Assembly (NCBI GenBank): GCA_011523545.1
Contig: WTGN01000031.1
Span: 1-34,121 of the forward strand
Reading direction: 5' to 3'
Length of the DNA: 34,121 bases
DNA from: Chloroflexota bacterium
Lineage (GTDB): Bacteria > Chloroflexota > Anaerolineae > Aggregatilineales > Phototrophicaceae
In this document: positions 23,698-32,955 of the stretch, one piece after another
How the letters are laid out: each line of letters begins with the position of its first letter
Numbering within the stretch: the stretch's first letter is position 1
Program-made: the position numbers and the translations under genes
Notes under the pieces: generated by a model
The model's database searches: none
What the model was told of the DNA's origin: nothing
The model's input: only the letters and a program-made list of their open reading frames with translations

Positions 23698-25350
23698 TCA
23701 AGGCTGTTCTGGCGCGATGTAACCGTTGCGCAAGTCATATTCGATTAGCGCCGGATCTCGTTGAGCCGGGTCGCCCCAGCCGCCGCCACCGGTTGACATC
23801 TGACTGACGACATCGCCCCGGTTAAAGGGACCGTAGAGATAAACCCGCTGCGTGATAATCTCTTCGCGCTCGCTGCCGGCCCAGGCAATCGCTTTGCTGA
23901 CGCCGGCATCCCCGCCCCCGTGCAGCCCCCATGGTCGGTCAATCGTGTTTTCGTTCATCGTCTGAATGAGGATGTTGTCCTCCAGCATTTCGTATTCGCG
24001 GATGACGCCGAATCCGCCGCGAAACTTTCCAGCGCCCGCCCCTTCCAGGTTGAAACTATGCCGCCGGACGCGCAGCGGGTAGCGCCCTTCAATGACCTCA
24101 GTCGGCGTGTTTGGCGCGTTGCCATTGCCGACGAAGACAAGCCCGCTAGGGCCATCGCCATGCGGGAAGGCGCCGCCACCGCCATCAAGCGGCTCGATGA
24201 AAATGAAGGGCTCGCCATGGCGCGGGTCCATGCGATAGAAGACGCAGCCAAACATTTGATAAGACGCCGCCGGGCAGCGATCGGGAATCGCTTCCGAAAG
24301 GGCTTTGACGATCAAGTGCACCACCATCTCGGCGACATAGCCGTATGAATCGGTCGGCGCCGGATACAGTGGGCTGACAGCGGTGTTCTCGGGCGCGGTC
24401 ACGGTCAGCGGGCGCGTATGGCCATGATTCATTGGATCGAAGGGCATGGTCAGCGATTTCAAGACCGTCTCCGACATGGCGACGGTGCCGATGAAAGGAT
24501 GATTGGTGGGGCCCGCTACAACGCTGTCGGTGCCGGTCCAATCAATGCGCATTTCATCGCCATCCACAGTCACCGTGACCGCGATCTTGTAAGGCTTTTC
24601 GAGCCGCACACCATCGTGATCCATAAAGACGCTTGTCGAGTAGGCGCCATCGGGAATCTCAGCGATCTGCGCGCGCATCATCGCTTCGGATTGGTCGAAG
24701 ACCTGATCCATCGCCTGCTGAATAGTTTCGGCGCCGTAACGTTCGCAGAGGGCGAGCACTCGGCGCGCGCCGGTGCGGCAGGCGGCGATCATAGCATTCA
24801 AGTCGCCATGCACCAGGTCCGGGAAGCGGACATTTTTGAGGATGAAGCGCATGAATGTCTGATTCAGGGCGCCGGCCTCGACCAATTTATCGTGGAAGAA
24901 TATCAGCCCCTCTTGATGTACATCGGTGGTATCCGGGCACCAGCCGCCCGGGGTCTTGCCGCCGATATCGGCCCAATGCGCCATCAGCGCCGAAAAGGCG
25001 ACCAGCTTGCCTTCAAAGAAGATCGGCATGTAGACGGCGGTATCGCTGATATGCGTCCCGGTTTCAAAGGGCTCGTTGGCCAGTAGGATGTCGCCCTCGG
25101 CGAAGCCGTCCAGGCCGAGCGCTCGGATGCCGCTGCGGACAGTCGGCCCCAGGCAGCCCATGAACCCAGGCAAGCCGGAACCCTCCGCCAGCATCTCGCC
25201 GCGCTGGTTGGTGATCGCCAGGCCAAAGTCCTGAACCTCATAAATCAGTGGATTATGCGCTGTTTTGATCAGGCTGATCATCATTTCATCGGCGGCCGCT
25301 TTCAGCGCGTTGCGGATGACCTGGGTGGTGATGGGGTCGACTTTGTTCAT
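23698..25350 (-). CDS. hyuB: Hydantoinase B / oxoprolinase beta-type subunit
   Basis: A 550-residue protein of the HyuB family. The blocks are ITTQVIRNALKAAADEMMISLIKTAHN, FGLAITNQRGEMLAEGSGLPGFMG, ILLANEPFETGTHISDTAVYMPIF, HWADIGGKTPGG and the glycine-rich end GAGKFRGGFGVIREYEM with MSTGGGGWGDP. With HyuA it would hydrolyse a cyclic amide (N-methylhydantoin, 5-oxoproline or similar) using ATP. Its ATG overlaps the hyuA stop by four bases, so the subunits are translationally coupled. It is the last gene of the dpp-hyu operon. Acetone/acetophenone carboxylase subunits share this fold, so the exact substrate is open. Confidence 0.9.
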   Translation of the reverse strand: MNKVDPITTQVIRNALKAAADEMMISLIKTAHNPLIYEVQDFGLAITNQRGEMLAEGSGLPGFMGCLGPTVRSGIRALGLDGFAEGDILLANEPFETGTHISDTAVYMPIFFEGKLVAFSALMAHWADIGGKTPGGWCPDTTDVHQEGLIFFHDKLVEAGALNQTFMRFILKNVRFPDLVHGDLNAMIAACRTGARRVLALCERYGAETIQQAMDQVFDQSEAMMRAQIAEIPDGAYSTSVFMDHDGVRLEKPYKIAVTVTVDGDEMRIDWTGTDSVVAGPTNHPFIGTVAMSETVLKSLTMPFDPMNHGHTRPLTVTAPENTAVSPLYPAPTDSYGYVAEMVVHLIVKALSEAIPDRCPAASYQMFGCVFYRMDPRHGEPFIFIEPLDGGGGAFPHGDGPSGLVFVGNGNAPNTPTEVIEGRYPLRVRRHSFNLEGAGAGKFRGGFGVIREYEMLEDNILIQTMNENTIDRPWGLHGGGDAGVSKAIAWAGSEREEIITQRVYLYGPFNRGDVVSQMSTGGGGWGDPAQRDPALIEYDLRNGYIAPEQP

Positions 25351-27386
25351 GGCGCCCTTCGCTTGATGATTAGATGGCCGTAGTCATCGACTTGCGCCGA
25401 TTGATCCGGCAGGATGAGTATGGTGGAGGTCCACTCCTCTACGATCGCCGGACCTTCGATCGAGCGGACCGGGCCCAGTTTGCCGCGGTCATGCACATTG
25501 ACGGACATGCCGCCGCCGAAGCCGCGGACGGTGATATCTCGCCGGCATTTCAGCGAGTCGTTTCCATCATCGCCGTCGATGCGCTTCAGCGCCGGCTTGG
25601 CGGTGATGCCCAAAATCGATACCTGGAGATTAACTATCTCGGCGGCCGAATCGGGCAGTTTGAGGGAATAAGCCTGCTCGTGATAGTCATCGAAGCGACG
25701 GCGCAGCGCAAGCAGGTCGGCGCCAAGATCGCCGTCGAGTACAGGCACCTTGACCGTGTGTTCCTGCCCGAAATAGCGCATGGCGGCATGAAGTTCCAGC
25801 GCTGTTTCGTCTGGGACGATGCCGTTGGCGGCGAACCGGCCCCGCACTTCCGCTTCCAGCTTAGCCAGCTCAGCCCGCAAATCGCCCGCGGTCAGGTCCG
25901 CGAATGGCTTCAGGTAGGTGCGAATTGTGTCTTCGCGATAATCGGCGTTGAGCAATCCCCAAGCGGAAAAGGTCGCCGGGTTCTGCGGGATGATGGCGCT
26001 GGCCGCGCCCAGCTCGTTGAGCAGGAAACCGGCGAAGAGCCCGCCGCCGCCGCCATAGCAGACGAGCGCGAAGTCCCGCGGATCATGACCACGCTCGATT
26101 GTGATGTTGCGAATCGCGTATGCCATGTTCATATTCGCCAGATGCACGATGCCGGCGGCCGCGTCCAGCGCGCTCAGTCCAAGCGGGTTTGCGACGCGCT
26201 CCTGGATCGCAGCTTCGGCGCGTTTTCTGCTCAAGCGCATGCGCTCGCCCAGATAATAATCGGGGTCCAGATAACCGAGCAGAAGCTGGGCGTCGGTGAC
26301 CGTCGCCTCGTCCCCGCCTAAATCGAAGCAGGCCGGCCCGGGGTCGGCCTCGACGCTCCGCGGCCCGATATTCAAGCCGCCGGCGGCATCAAGCCAGGCG
26401 ACGCTGCCGCCGCCCGCGCCAATCGACACGATATCGATCGTCGGCTGCAGCACTGGTCTGCGATTGATGCGATGTTCCGTTTGCTCAAGCGGCTTGCCAT
26501 CCGAGATTAGCGCGACGTCAAAGGTCGTTCCGCCCACATCAGCGGCGACCAGGTTGCTTACCGCCAGTTGACGCCCGAGCGCCGCGGCGCCGATGACGCC
26601 ACCGGCCGGCCCGGAAGCTATCGTGCGGATCGGCCCTTCGCTGGCGGCCGGCAGCGATGTGATGCCGCCGGAGGATTGCATGATGCTGAGCGCCCCGCCA
26701 AATCGCCGCCTGGCCAGCTCGCTCTTGAGCGCGGCGAGATAACGCGCCAGTTTGGGTTTGGCATAGGCATTGAGCACAGTGGTCGACGTGCGTTCAAATT
26801 CGCGCCATTCGCGGCAGATCTCCGAGGAGACGGTCACGGCGATATCCGGGCATTCTTCCTCGACGAGATCGCGCATGCGATTTTCATGCTGCGGATTGAG
26901 ATAAGAATGCAGGAAGACGACGGCGATGCCCTCGACGCCTGCCGCTTTCAGCTGTCGAATGGCGGCGCGCGCTTCCCCTTCGTCCAGAGGCCTGACAACT
27001 TCACCGCGGGCGTCCAGGCGCTCGCTGACTTCCAGCCGCAGGTAACGCTCAACCAAGGGCGCCGGCGGCTGATAGAACAAGTTGTAGATCTCTTCGCGGT
27101 TGCCCCGGCCCAGCTCCAGGACGTCACGGAAACCGCGGGTGGTGATCAAGCCGACGCGCGCGCCCTTCTCTTGCACGATCGTATTGATCACCATAGTCGA
27201 TCCATGGATGATCGTCTTGACAGCTGTTAGATCCAGCGCGAGCCTGTCGATGCCTTCGAAAAAGCGCGCCTCGATTGAGCCAAGCGAGGGCGATTTCTCG
27301 ATGCGAACATCGCCGCTGTCTTCATCCAGGGCGACAAAATCGACGAAGGTCCCGCCTACATCTATCGCCAGTCGCTCACGAGCCAT
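25347..27386 (-). CDS. hyuA: Hydantoinase A / oxoprolinase alpha-type subunit
   Basis: A 679-residue ATP-dependent subunit of the hydantoinase/oxoprolinase family. The N-terminal domain opens with LAIDVGGTFVDFVALDEDSG, where most relatives have DVGGTFTD. The ASKHA-type core contains ASGPAGGVIGAAALG, LVAADVGGTTFDVALISDG, IDIVSIGAGGGSVAWLD, GPGPACFDLGG-like (DPGPACFDLGGDEATVTDAQLLLG) and VCYGGGGGLFAG, and the length is normal. AAAGG is 7 bases before the ATG. The gene lies 47 bases after dppF on the same strand, which ties the enzyme to a peptide/amide importer. The substrate is not readable from sequence; 5-oxoproline or a hydantoin derivative is the family expectation. Confidence 0.9.
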   Translation of the reverse strand: MARERLAIDVGGTFVDFVALDEDSGDVRIEKSPSLGSIEARFFEGIDRLALDLTAVKTIIHGSTMVINTIVQEKGARVGLITTRGFRDVLELGRGNREEIYNLFYQPPAPLVERYLRLEVSERLDARGEVVRPLDEGEARAAIRQLKAAGVEGIAVVFLHSYLNPQHENRMRDLVEEECPDIAVTVSSEICREWREFERTSTTVLNAYAKPKLARYLAALKSELARRRFGGALSIMQSSGGITSLPAASEGPIRTIASGPAGGVIGAAALGRQLAVSNLVAADVGGTTFDVALISDGKPLEQTEHRINRRPVLQPTIDIVSIGAGGGSVAWLDAAGGLNIGPRSVEADPGPACFDLGGDEATVTDAQLLLGYLDPDYYLGERMRLSRKRAEAAIQERVANPLGLSALDAAAGIVHLANMNMAYAIRNITIERGHDPRDFALVCYGGGGGLFAGFLLNELGAASAIIPQNPATFSAWGLLNADYREDTIRTYLKPFADLTAGDLRAELAKLEAEVRGRFAANGIVPDETALELHAAMRYFGQEHTVKVPVLDGDLGADLLALRRRFDDYHEQAYSLKLPDSAAEIVNLQVSILGITAKPALKRIDGDDGNDSLKCRRDITVRGFGGGMSVNVHDRGKLGPVRSIEGPAIVEEWTSTILILPDQSAQVDDYGHLIIKRRAP

Positions 27387-27433
27387 AGTGTTTCACCTTT
27401 GCGTCCAGGCGCGGCGAGCCAGTTCATCAGAAA

Positions 27434-28423
27434 TCAGGCATCGGCCGGTTGATTTTGGTCATAGAGATGGCAGCTTACCTGATGGTCGGCCGATGTCCAG
27501 CGCAGGGCCGGGCGCAGCGTTCGGCAGCGGTCCATCACCTGCGGGCAGCGCGGATGAAAACTGCAGCCGGGCGGTGGATTGACCGCGCTGGGCACGTTCC
27601 CGGTCAGGATGATGCGCTGGCGCTCGCTCGTCGGATCTGGCGCCGGCGTGGATGACAGCAGCGCTTGCGTGTAGGGGTGCTGCGGATGAGCGAAGACGGC
27701 TTCGCTGCTGGTCTCTTCGACGATTTTGCCCAGGTACATGACGGCGATGCGATCGCTGATATGTTGGATGACGCTCAGATCATGGGTGATGAACAAATAA
27801 GTCAAGCGGCGCTGGCGCTGCAGGCGAATCAGCAGATTGATGATCTGCGCCTGTACCGAAACATCAAGGGCGGATGTCGGTTCGTCCAGAATGACAAAGG
27901 CCGGGTTTAGCGCCAGCGCGCGCGCCAGTGCGATACGCTGGGCTTGGCCGCCGCTCAATTGATGTGGATGGCGGCTCATAAAGTCCTGGCTCAAGCCGAC
28001 CTCGGTCAGAAGCGAGGCGACCCTGTCTTTCATCTGCTCGCGCGTCATCGCCGCATGCGCGCGCAGCGGCTCGGCGACCAGATCAAAGCCTTTCAGTCGT
28101 GGATTCAGCGAGGCAAAAGGATTCTGCAAAACGATCTGCATGCGCTGGCGCATTTGGCGCATGTCCTCAGCGCTCAAGGCGAGCAGGTCGACGCCGTCAA
28201 ATTGGATGCTTCCCTTGCTTGGCCGCAGCAGGCGCAGCAGGCAGCGCGCCAGCGTGCTCTTGCCACAGCCGGATTCGCCGACGATGCCCAATGTCTCGCC
28301 GGCATTGAGCTCAAAGCTCACATCATTCAATGCCTGGATGGCTTGCGAGCCGCGCCCGAAAAGCCCGGACCGACGCCAGTATGTCATCGACAGATCGCGC
28401 ACTGTCAGCAGCGGCTCAGCCAT
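27434..28423 (-). CDS. dppF: Oligopeptide/dipeptide ABC transporter ATP-binding protein (DppF-type)
   Basis: A 329-residue ABC ATPase that powers import through DppB/DppC. Walker A GESGCGKST is at 49-57, the signature is LSGGQAQRIALARAL, and Walker B is FVILDEPTSALD. The C-terminal oligopeptide-type extension carries the cysteine set GCSFHPRCPQVMDRC, thought to hold an iron-sulfur cluster. The ATG at 28423 overlaps the dppD stop and has GAGGA 8 bases upstream; an in-frame ATG at 28438 lacks one. The insert TYWRRSGLFGRGSQAIQALNDVSF before Walker A is typical of the F subunit rather than D. Confidence 0.92.
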   Translation of the reverse strand: MAEPLLTVRDLSMTYWRRSGLFGRGSQAIQALNDVSFELNAGETLGIVGESGCGKSTLARCLLRLLRPSKGSIQFDGVDLLALSAEDMRQMRQRMQIVLQNPFASLNPRLKGFDLVAEPLRAHAAMTREQMKDRVASLLTEVGLSQDFMSRHPHQLSGGQAQRIALARALALNPAFVILDEPTSALDVSVQAQIINLLIRLQRQRRLTYLFITHDLSVIQHISDRIAVMYLGKIVEETSSEAVFAHPQHPYTQALLSSTPAPDPTSERQRIILTGNVPSAVNPPPGCSFHPRCPQVMDRCRTLRPALRWTSADHQVSCHLYDQNQPADA

Positions 28424-29390
28424 GGACTGGGTCCTCATGCAAAAAGCAGGCCGCCTGATGTTCAGCGGCGAGGCTGACGAGCGGCGGCTGCAGCCGGTGG
28501 CAGCGGTCCATCACGAATTCGCAGCGAGGCGCGAAAGCACAGCCGGCGATTCGTTCCAGGCCAGCCGGCACATTGCCGGGGATGACCTTGAGATCCGTTC
28601 CGCGGCTGCCCGGCCGAGGCAGCGCCGCCAGCAGACCGCGGGAGTATGGATGCTGGGGGTCGGCTAGAATCGCGTCGACGGCGCCTTGCTCCACGACGCG
28701 CCCGGCGTAGAGCACGGCAACCTTTTGACAGGTCTCCGCGACGATGCCGAGATCGTGTGTGATGAAAATGACGCTTATCGCCCGTTCGCGCTGCAAAGTC
28801 CGCAGCAGGTCGAGTATCTGGGCTTGAATCGTCACATCAAGCGCGGTGGTGGGCTCATCGGCGATAATCACCTCCGGTTCGGCCGCCAGGCTGAGCGCGA
28901 TCATCGCTCGCTGCTGCTGCCCGCCGGACAGTTGATGCGGGTAAACAGCCATCATCTGGGCCGGGTCCGGCAAGCCTACGCTGGCAAGCAGCTCTAGCGT
29001 CGCCTTTCGCCGCTGCTCAGCCGGCGCCGGGTTGTGCGCGCGCAGCACATCGTAAATCTGCCCCCCGATTGTGAACAAGGGGTTCAAGGCGGTGGCCGGG
29101 TCCTGAAAAATCATGGCGATGCGGTCGCCGCGGATTGCATGCATCTCCTTTTCGCTTAAGCGAAGCAGATCGGTGTTGTTGAAGAGGATGCGGCCTTCAG
29201 TAACCTCCGCGTTTTCGTCCAGAAGGCGCATGATGCTGCGGCCGGTCACGGACTTGCCGCAGCCGGTCTCCCCGACCAGGCCAAGAATATCGCCTTTGTC
29301 CAGCTCAAAGTCGATCCCGCGGAGCGCGCGCACAGCGCCAAACGGTGTCTTGAACTGGACATGCAGATTCTCCACCGTGAGCAGCGCCAT
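28416..29390 (-). CDS. dppD: Oligopeptide/dipeptide ABC transporter ATP-binding protein (DppD-type)
   Basis: A 324-residue ABC ATPase, partner of DppF. Walker A GETGCGKS is at 40-47, the signature is LSGGQQQRAMIALSLA, and Walker B is VIIADEPTTALD. The C-terminal extension has GCAFAPRCEFVMDRC as in oligopeptide importers. I start it at the ATG at 29390, which overlaps the dppC stop as TGATG. The frame runs open to 29552, but that part is dppC read in another frame and lacks similarity to the family. Confidence 0.92.
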   Translation of the reverse strand: MALLTVENLHVQFKTPFGAVRALRGIDFELDKGDILGLVGETGCGKSVTGRSIMRLLDENAEVTEGRILFNNTDLLRLSEKEMHAIRGDRIAMIFQDPATALNPLFTIGGQIYDVLRAHNPAPAEQRRKATLELLASVGLPDPAQMMAVYPHQLSGGQQQRAMIALSLAAEPEVIIADEPTTALDVTIQAQILDLLRTLQRERAISVIFITHDLGIVAETCQKVAVLYAGRVVEQGAVDAILADPQHPYSRGLLAALPRPGSRGTDLKVIPGNVPAGLERIAGCAFAPRCEFVMDRCHRLQPPLVSLAAEHQAACFLHEDPVHG

Positions 29391-30259
29391 CAAAGCAGCC
29401 TGCGCAAACGCGGGTCGGCGGCCACACGCACGCCATCGCCCAAAAAATTGAAGGCCATCGCAGTGAGAAAAATCGCCAGACCGGGAAAGGTTGACATCCA
29501 CCAGCGGCCGGAAAGGAAGAACAGGCGGCCATCGCTGATCATCACCCCCCAATCGGCGTAGGGCGCTTGTGTACCGAGGCCGATGAAGCTCAGGCCAGCG
29601 GCGACCAGGATGGCGGTGCCGACATCCAGCGTCCCCTGCACGATGATCGGCGTCATGATGTTGGGCAGGATATGACGACGGATGATGACTCGATCGCGAA
29701 CGCCGATGCCGCGGGCCGCTTCAATGTAAGCCCGTTCCCTGACGCTGAGGGTTTGCGCGCGCGCCAGGCGGGCGTACCAGGGCCACCAGGTGACCGCGAT
29801 GGCGGCGACGGCATTGATATAGCTGGCGCCCAGGGCGGCGGCGATGGCGATCGCCAGGAGCAGCGGCGGGAAAGCCAGAAAGACATCCGTGACCCGCATG
29901 ATCGCTTCGTCGGCCCAGCCGCCCAGGTAGCCGGCGACCATGCCGATTGGCGTGCCAATGATGATGGCGGCCAGGACCACCAGGATGCCCATCGACAGCG
30001 ACCGGCGCGCGCCAAACATCAGCCGGGCGACCTGGTCCCGGCCGAGGCCGTCAGTGCCAAATGGATGTTTAATGCCGGGCGCTCTGAACTTCGCTGTCAA
30101 CTCCGGCTCGCCCCGGCCCTGGTTGGCATAAGGCGTCAAATAAGGCGCGAAGACAGCCGACAGCGCGACCGCGATCAAGAATGCCAGGCTAACGATGGCG
30201 GCCCGGTCTCGCAGGAGAAACCAGACGCTTGAGCCCGCTTCGACGCGGAATGCCCTCAT
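29390..30259 (-). CDS. dppC: Oligopeptide/dipeptide ABC transporter permease (DppC-type)
   Basis: A 289-residue inner-membrane permease with about six hydrophobic segments. The extracellular block GIKHPFGTDGLGRDQVARLMFGARRSL is diagnostic of the DppC/OppC class. The cytoplasmic EAA loop, YIEAARGIGVRDRVIIRRHILPN, contacts the ATPases. Its ATG overlaps the dppB stop by four bases and its stop overlaps dppD by one, so the four membrane and ATPase genes are tightly coupled. Confidence 0.93.
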   Translation of the reverse strand: MRAFRVEAGSSVWFLLRDRAAIVSLAFLIAVALSAVFAPYLTPYANQGRGEPELTAKFRAPGIKHPFGTDGLGRDQVARLMFGARRSLSMGILVVLAAIIIGTPIGMVAGYLGGWADEAIMRVTDVFLAFPPLLLAIAIAAALGASYINAVAAIAVTWWPWYARLARAQTLSVRERAYIEAARGIGVRDRVIIRRHILPNIMTPIIVQGTLDVGTAILVAAGLSFIGLGTQAPYADWGVMISDGRLFFLSGRWWMSTFPGLAIFLTAMAFNFLGDGVRVAADPRLRRLL

Positions 30260-31278
30260 ATCAGCCGCACCCTGGGATCCAAGAGCGCTTGCATCAAATC
30301 AATAAGCAGATTGACCAAAATATAAACCAGGGTCACGACAAGCGTGACTGCGATGATCACGGGAAAATCAACATTGAGCACGGCCTCGGTCACGTATTTG
30401 CCGACGCCGGGCCAGGAGAACAGCGTCTCCACCAGGAACGCGCCCGTGATTGAATAGGCGAAGGACAAACCGACGACGGTCAGGGCCGGCATGATGGCAT
30501 TCTTCAGCGCGAGCTTGAACAGGATCACCCTGCGCGACAAGCCGGCCGCCCGCGCCGCGGTGATGTAGGTTTCCGACAAGACCTCCAGCATGGATGCTTG
30601 TGTCATGCGAATGGTGATGCCGACCGGATAAGCGGACAGAACCAGCGCCGGCAATATCAGGTGATGGGCAGCGTCCAGCCAGGCTTTCCAATTGCCGCTG
30701 AGCGCCGCGTCGATGAGATAGAAACCCGTCTGCGCCGCGATCGGATAAAACAGGGTCGCGTCGCGGCTGACGCGCCCGCCCAATGGCAGCCAGCCCAGTT
30801 GGCTGAAAAAGATGAATTGCGCGATCAAAGCCAGCCAAAACGACGGCGCCGATACCCCGGCGACGGCGGCAAAGCGAGTGGCGTAATCAAACGGGCTGCG
30901 CGGATAAGCGCCGGCCAGCACGCCCGTCGGTATGCCCAGAACCAGCGCAATCAGCACCGCTGCAATGACCAGCTCGAGCGTCGCTGGCAGAAAGAGTCTC
31001 AAGTCGGTGTTGATGGAGCGCCGCGAATGATAAGACTCGCCGAGGTTGCCAGCCAGCAAGTCCCCGACGTATACGCGAAATTGTTCGCTCAGCGGTTTAT
31101 CGAGGCCGAGCTTCTTTTCGATCTCCTGGACCTGTTCCGGGCGTGGTCGGGCGCCGGCATACAAAGCGGCCGGATTGCTGGGAATCACACGCGAGACGAT
31201 AAAGGTCAGAATCAGTACGCCGACGAAAACAAAGAGGGACAAACCCAGGCGGCGGAAGAGAAAGCTGAGAAATGCCAT
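30256..31278 (-). CDS. dppB: Oligopeptide/dipeptide ABC transporter permease (DppB-type)
   Basis: A 340-residue permease. The first helix (LGLSLFVFVGVLILTFIVSRVIPSNPA) is the standard DppB/OppB opening. The large periplasmic segment is followed by the EAA loop YITAARAAGLSRRVILFKLALKNAIMP. The C-terminus ends LVNLLIDLMQALLDPRVRL, as usual for the class. The start ATG at 31278 has no strong ribosome site. It is separated from dppA by 67 bases holding a stable hairpin, so it may be translated or transcribed at a lower level than the binding protein. Confidence 0.93.
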   Translation of the reverse strand: MAFLSFLFRRLGLSLFVFVGVLILTFIVSRVIPSNPAALYAGARPRPEQVQEIEKKLGLDKPLSEQFRVYVGDLLAGNLGESYHSRRSINTDLRLFLPATLELVIAAVLIALVLGIPTGVLAGAYPRSPFDYATRFAAVAGVSAPSFWLALIAQFIFFSQLGWLPLGGRVSRDATLFYPIAAQTGFYLIDAALSGNWKAWLDAAHHLILPALVLSAYPVGITIRMTQASMLEVLSETYITAARAAGLSRRVILFKLALKNAIMPALTVVGLSFAYSITGAFLVETLFSWPGVGKYVTEAVLNVDFPVIIAVTLVVTLVYILVNLLIDLMQALLDPRVRLI

Positions 31279-31301
31279 GTCTATTGCGCGCTAGACGAGA
31301 A

Positions 31302-31333
31302 GGGCCCGGCGCAGCGTCTCATGAGCCGGACCC
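31302..31333 (-). promoter_or_regulatory. Hairpin between dppA and dppB
   Basis: On the minus strand GGGTCCGGC (31325-31333) pairs with GCCGGGCCC (31302-31310), nine base pairs with one G-U, around a 14-base loop. It lies just after the dppA stop. TTCTCGTC follows rather than a T-run, so a transcript-protecting or partially terminating hairpin is more likely than a full terminator. Such elements commonly raise binding-protein mRNA over permease mRNA. Confidence 0.55.
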
Positions 31334-31345
31334 GGTTTCGCTGGC

Positions 31346-32890
31346 TCAGCGCGTCAAGTCATAGAAGAAGACCACGTGCGGGTAGCCTGGATTATTGACG
31401 TAACCGCTGACATCATCGCGAATGACGTGAATATCGGGCAAATCGACAACATAGATGGCGGCCGCGTCGTCCAGCAGTAGTTCCTGCGCGGCCAGGTACA
31501 TGTCTTCGGCGGCGGCGCGATCGTAACCGCTGGTTGATGCGGCGGTCGCGACCAGGTCGTCGAAGGCCGGGTTGCTGTAGTAACTGAGATTGAAGAAGGG
31601 TTCTTCTTCGGTGACGAACATGCCGGTCAGCCAAGAATTGGGCGTGACGTAATCGGGCCACCAGTAGAAACCAAAGGCGTCTTGGGCGCTGGCCGGATCG
31701 TTAATCGCCAGATCCCATTGCGCTTGCCAGGCCAGGCCGCGGATCTCCAAATCAACGCCGATTTCCGCCAGGCTGGCGCGCCAGAGCTCGCCCACCTGCT
31801 GCTCATCAAGATCGCTGGCAACATGCGTATAGACCAGGGAGAGCCCGCCATCGGGATAACCCGCTTCCGTCAGCAGCTCAGCCGCCTTGTCCAGGTCCTG
31901 GCTGTACTGCTTGAGGCCGGCGCCATGTCCCCAAATGTTAGCCGGGATCGGTCCGCGGGCTTGCGTGCCCAGGCCGGCATACAAGCTGGAAACGACATCG
32001 GCGTAGGGGAAGCTGTACGACAGGGCTTGCCGCACCAGCTTGCTGCTCGTGGGTTCCTTCACCGTATTCAGCAGAATCAGCAGATTCTGGAACGACGGCG
32101 TCATGACGACATTAACGCCAGCGACATCGGCCAGCGGGCCGTAATTGTCGAATGGCAAGCTGTAGGTGAAATCGGCATCGCCGGAGCGTATCATCTGTTC
32201 GAGGACCGTCGAATCTTCGACGATGTCGAAAACGATGGTGTCAAATTGGCCATCAGACCAACCGCCCCAATAATCCGGGTTTGCCTCGAGCACCATGCGC
32301 TGGCCGGGCTCATTGCTCGCGATCATGTAGGGTCCGGTGCCGGCGGCATTGCCATCGTTGAACCAGGCGTTGTCCTGGTCGGCCGCATTCGGGCTCATGA
32401 TCCAGGCGGCGTAGCCAGCCGATAAAATGAGATCAAGCGGCGCCGGAGCGCTCAAATTGAATTGCACAACAAGCTCGTCCACCGCTTCAATCGATTCAAT
32501 CATCCAGAATATCCAGGCCGAGCCTTCGCCGATGGAAATCGTGCGGTCGAGCGCTTTCTTGACCGCTTCAGCGTTAAGCGGCGCGCCATCATGAAAGGTC
32601 ACGCCTTCGCGCAAGTTAAAGGTCCAGGTGAGGGAATCTTCGGACGCCTCCCAGGAGACCGCCAGTTTGGGGCTTAAAATTTCGTCGCTGCCGGGCGCAT
32701 TGTAAAAGGTGAGCGTCTCGTATACATTGCCCATCACCACATTCTCGTTGGAGTTGCCCGAGCTGGGATCGAGATTGGGGAAGGCCACCGGATGCGCGTA
32801 GACAAAGACGTTGCGGTCCTGCGCGACGGTTGTCAGCAGCGGCAAGGCAAATAAGGCAATCAAGATGCAAATCAGCGTAAAGCGTTTCAT
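31346..32890 (-). CDS. dppA: Peptide/amide ABC transporter substrate-binding protein (family 5)
   Basis: A 514-residue secreted binding protein that delivers ligand to DppBC. The signal peptide is about residues 1-23 (MKRFTLICILIALFALPLLTTVA), with probable cleavage before QDRNVF. No lipobox cysteine follows, so it is not an obvious lipoprotein. Family-5 landmarks are the TLTFYNAPGSDEILSPKLAVSWEASEDSLTWTFNLREGVTFHDGAPLNAEAV block and the C-terminal dipeptide-binding fold. The ATG at 32890 has AAAGGA 8 bases upstream; in-frame starts at 32899 and 32938 lie in or before that site. A strong promoter precedes it. The ligand is unknown; the downstream hydantoinase genes suggest a cyclic amide or peptide. 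Confidence 0.9.
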   Translation of the reverse strand: MKRFTLICILIALFALPLLTTVAQDRNVFVYAHPVAFPNLDPSSGNSNENVVMGNVYETLTFYNAPGSDEILSPKLAVSWEASEDSLTWTFNLREGVTFHDGAPLNAEAVKKALDRTISIGEGSAWIFWMIESIEAVDELVVQFNLSAPAPLDLILSAGYAAWIMSPNAADQDNAWFNDGNAAGTGPYMIASNEPGQRMVLEANPDYWGGWSDGQFDTIVFDIVEDSTVLEQMIRSGDADFTYSLPFDNYGPLADVAGVNVVMTPSFQNLLILLNTVKEPTSSKLVRQALSYSFPYADVVSSLYAGLGTQARGPIPANIWGHGAGLKQYSQDLDKAAELLTEAGYPDGGLSLVYTHVASDLDEQQVGELWRASLAEIGVDLEIRGLAWQAQWDLAINDPASAQDAFGFYWWPDYVTPNSWLTGMFVTEEEPFFNLSYYSNPAFDDLVATAASTSGYDRAAAEDMYLAAQELLLDDAAAIYVVDLPDIHVIRDDVSGYVNNPGYPHVVFFYDLTR

Positions 32891-32955
32891 GGGCGTCATC
32901 CTTTGTGGTTTGAGTTTGGTTGATGCAGCGCCTGGCACAGTGGACAGGGACGGTG

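Noticed and set aside
26600..27230. Long plus-strand open frames opposite hyuA and other genes
   Set aside because: High GC keeps antisense frames open. They lack family motifs and sit fully inside well-supported genes.
29391..29552. 54-residue N-terminal extension of DppD
   Set aside because: It is dppC read in another frame; the family N-terminus begins at 29390.
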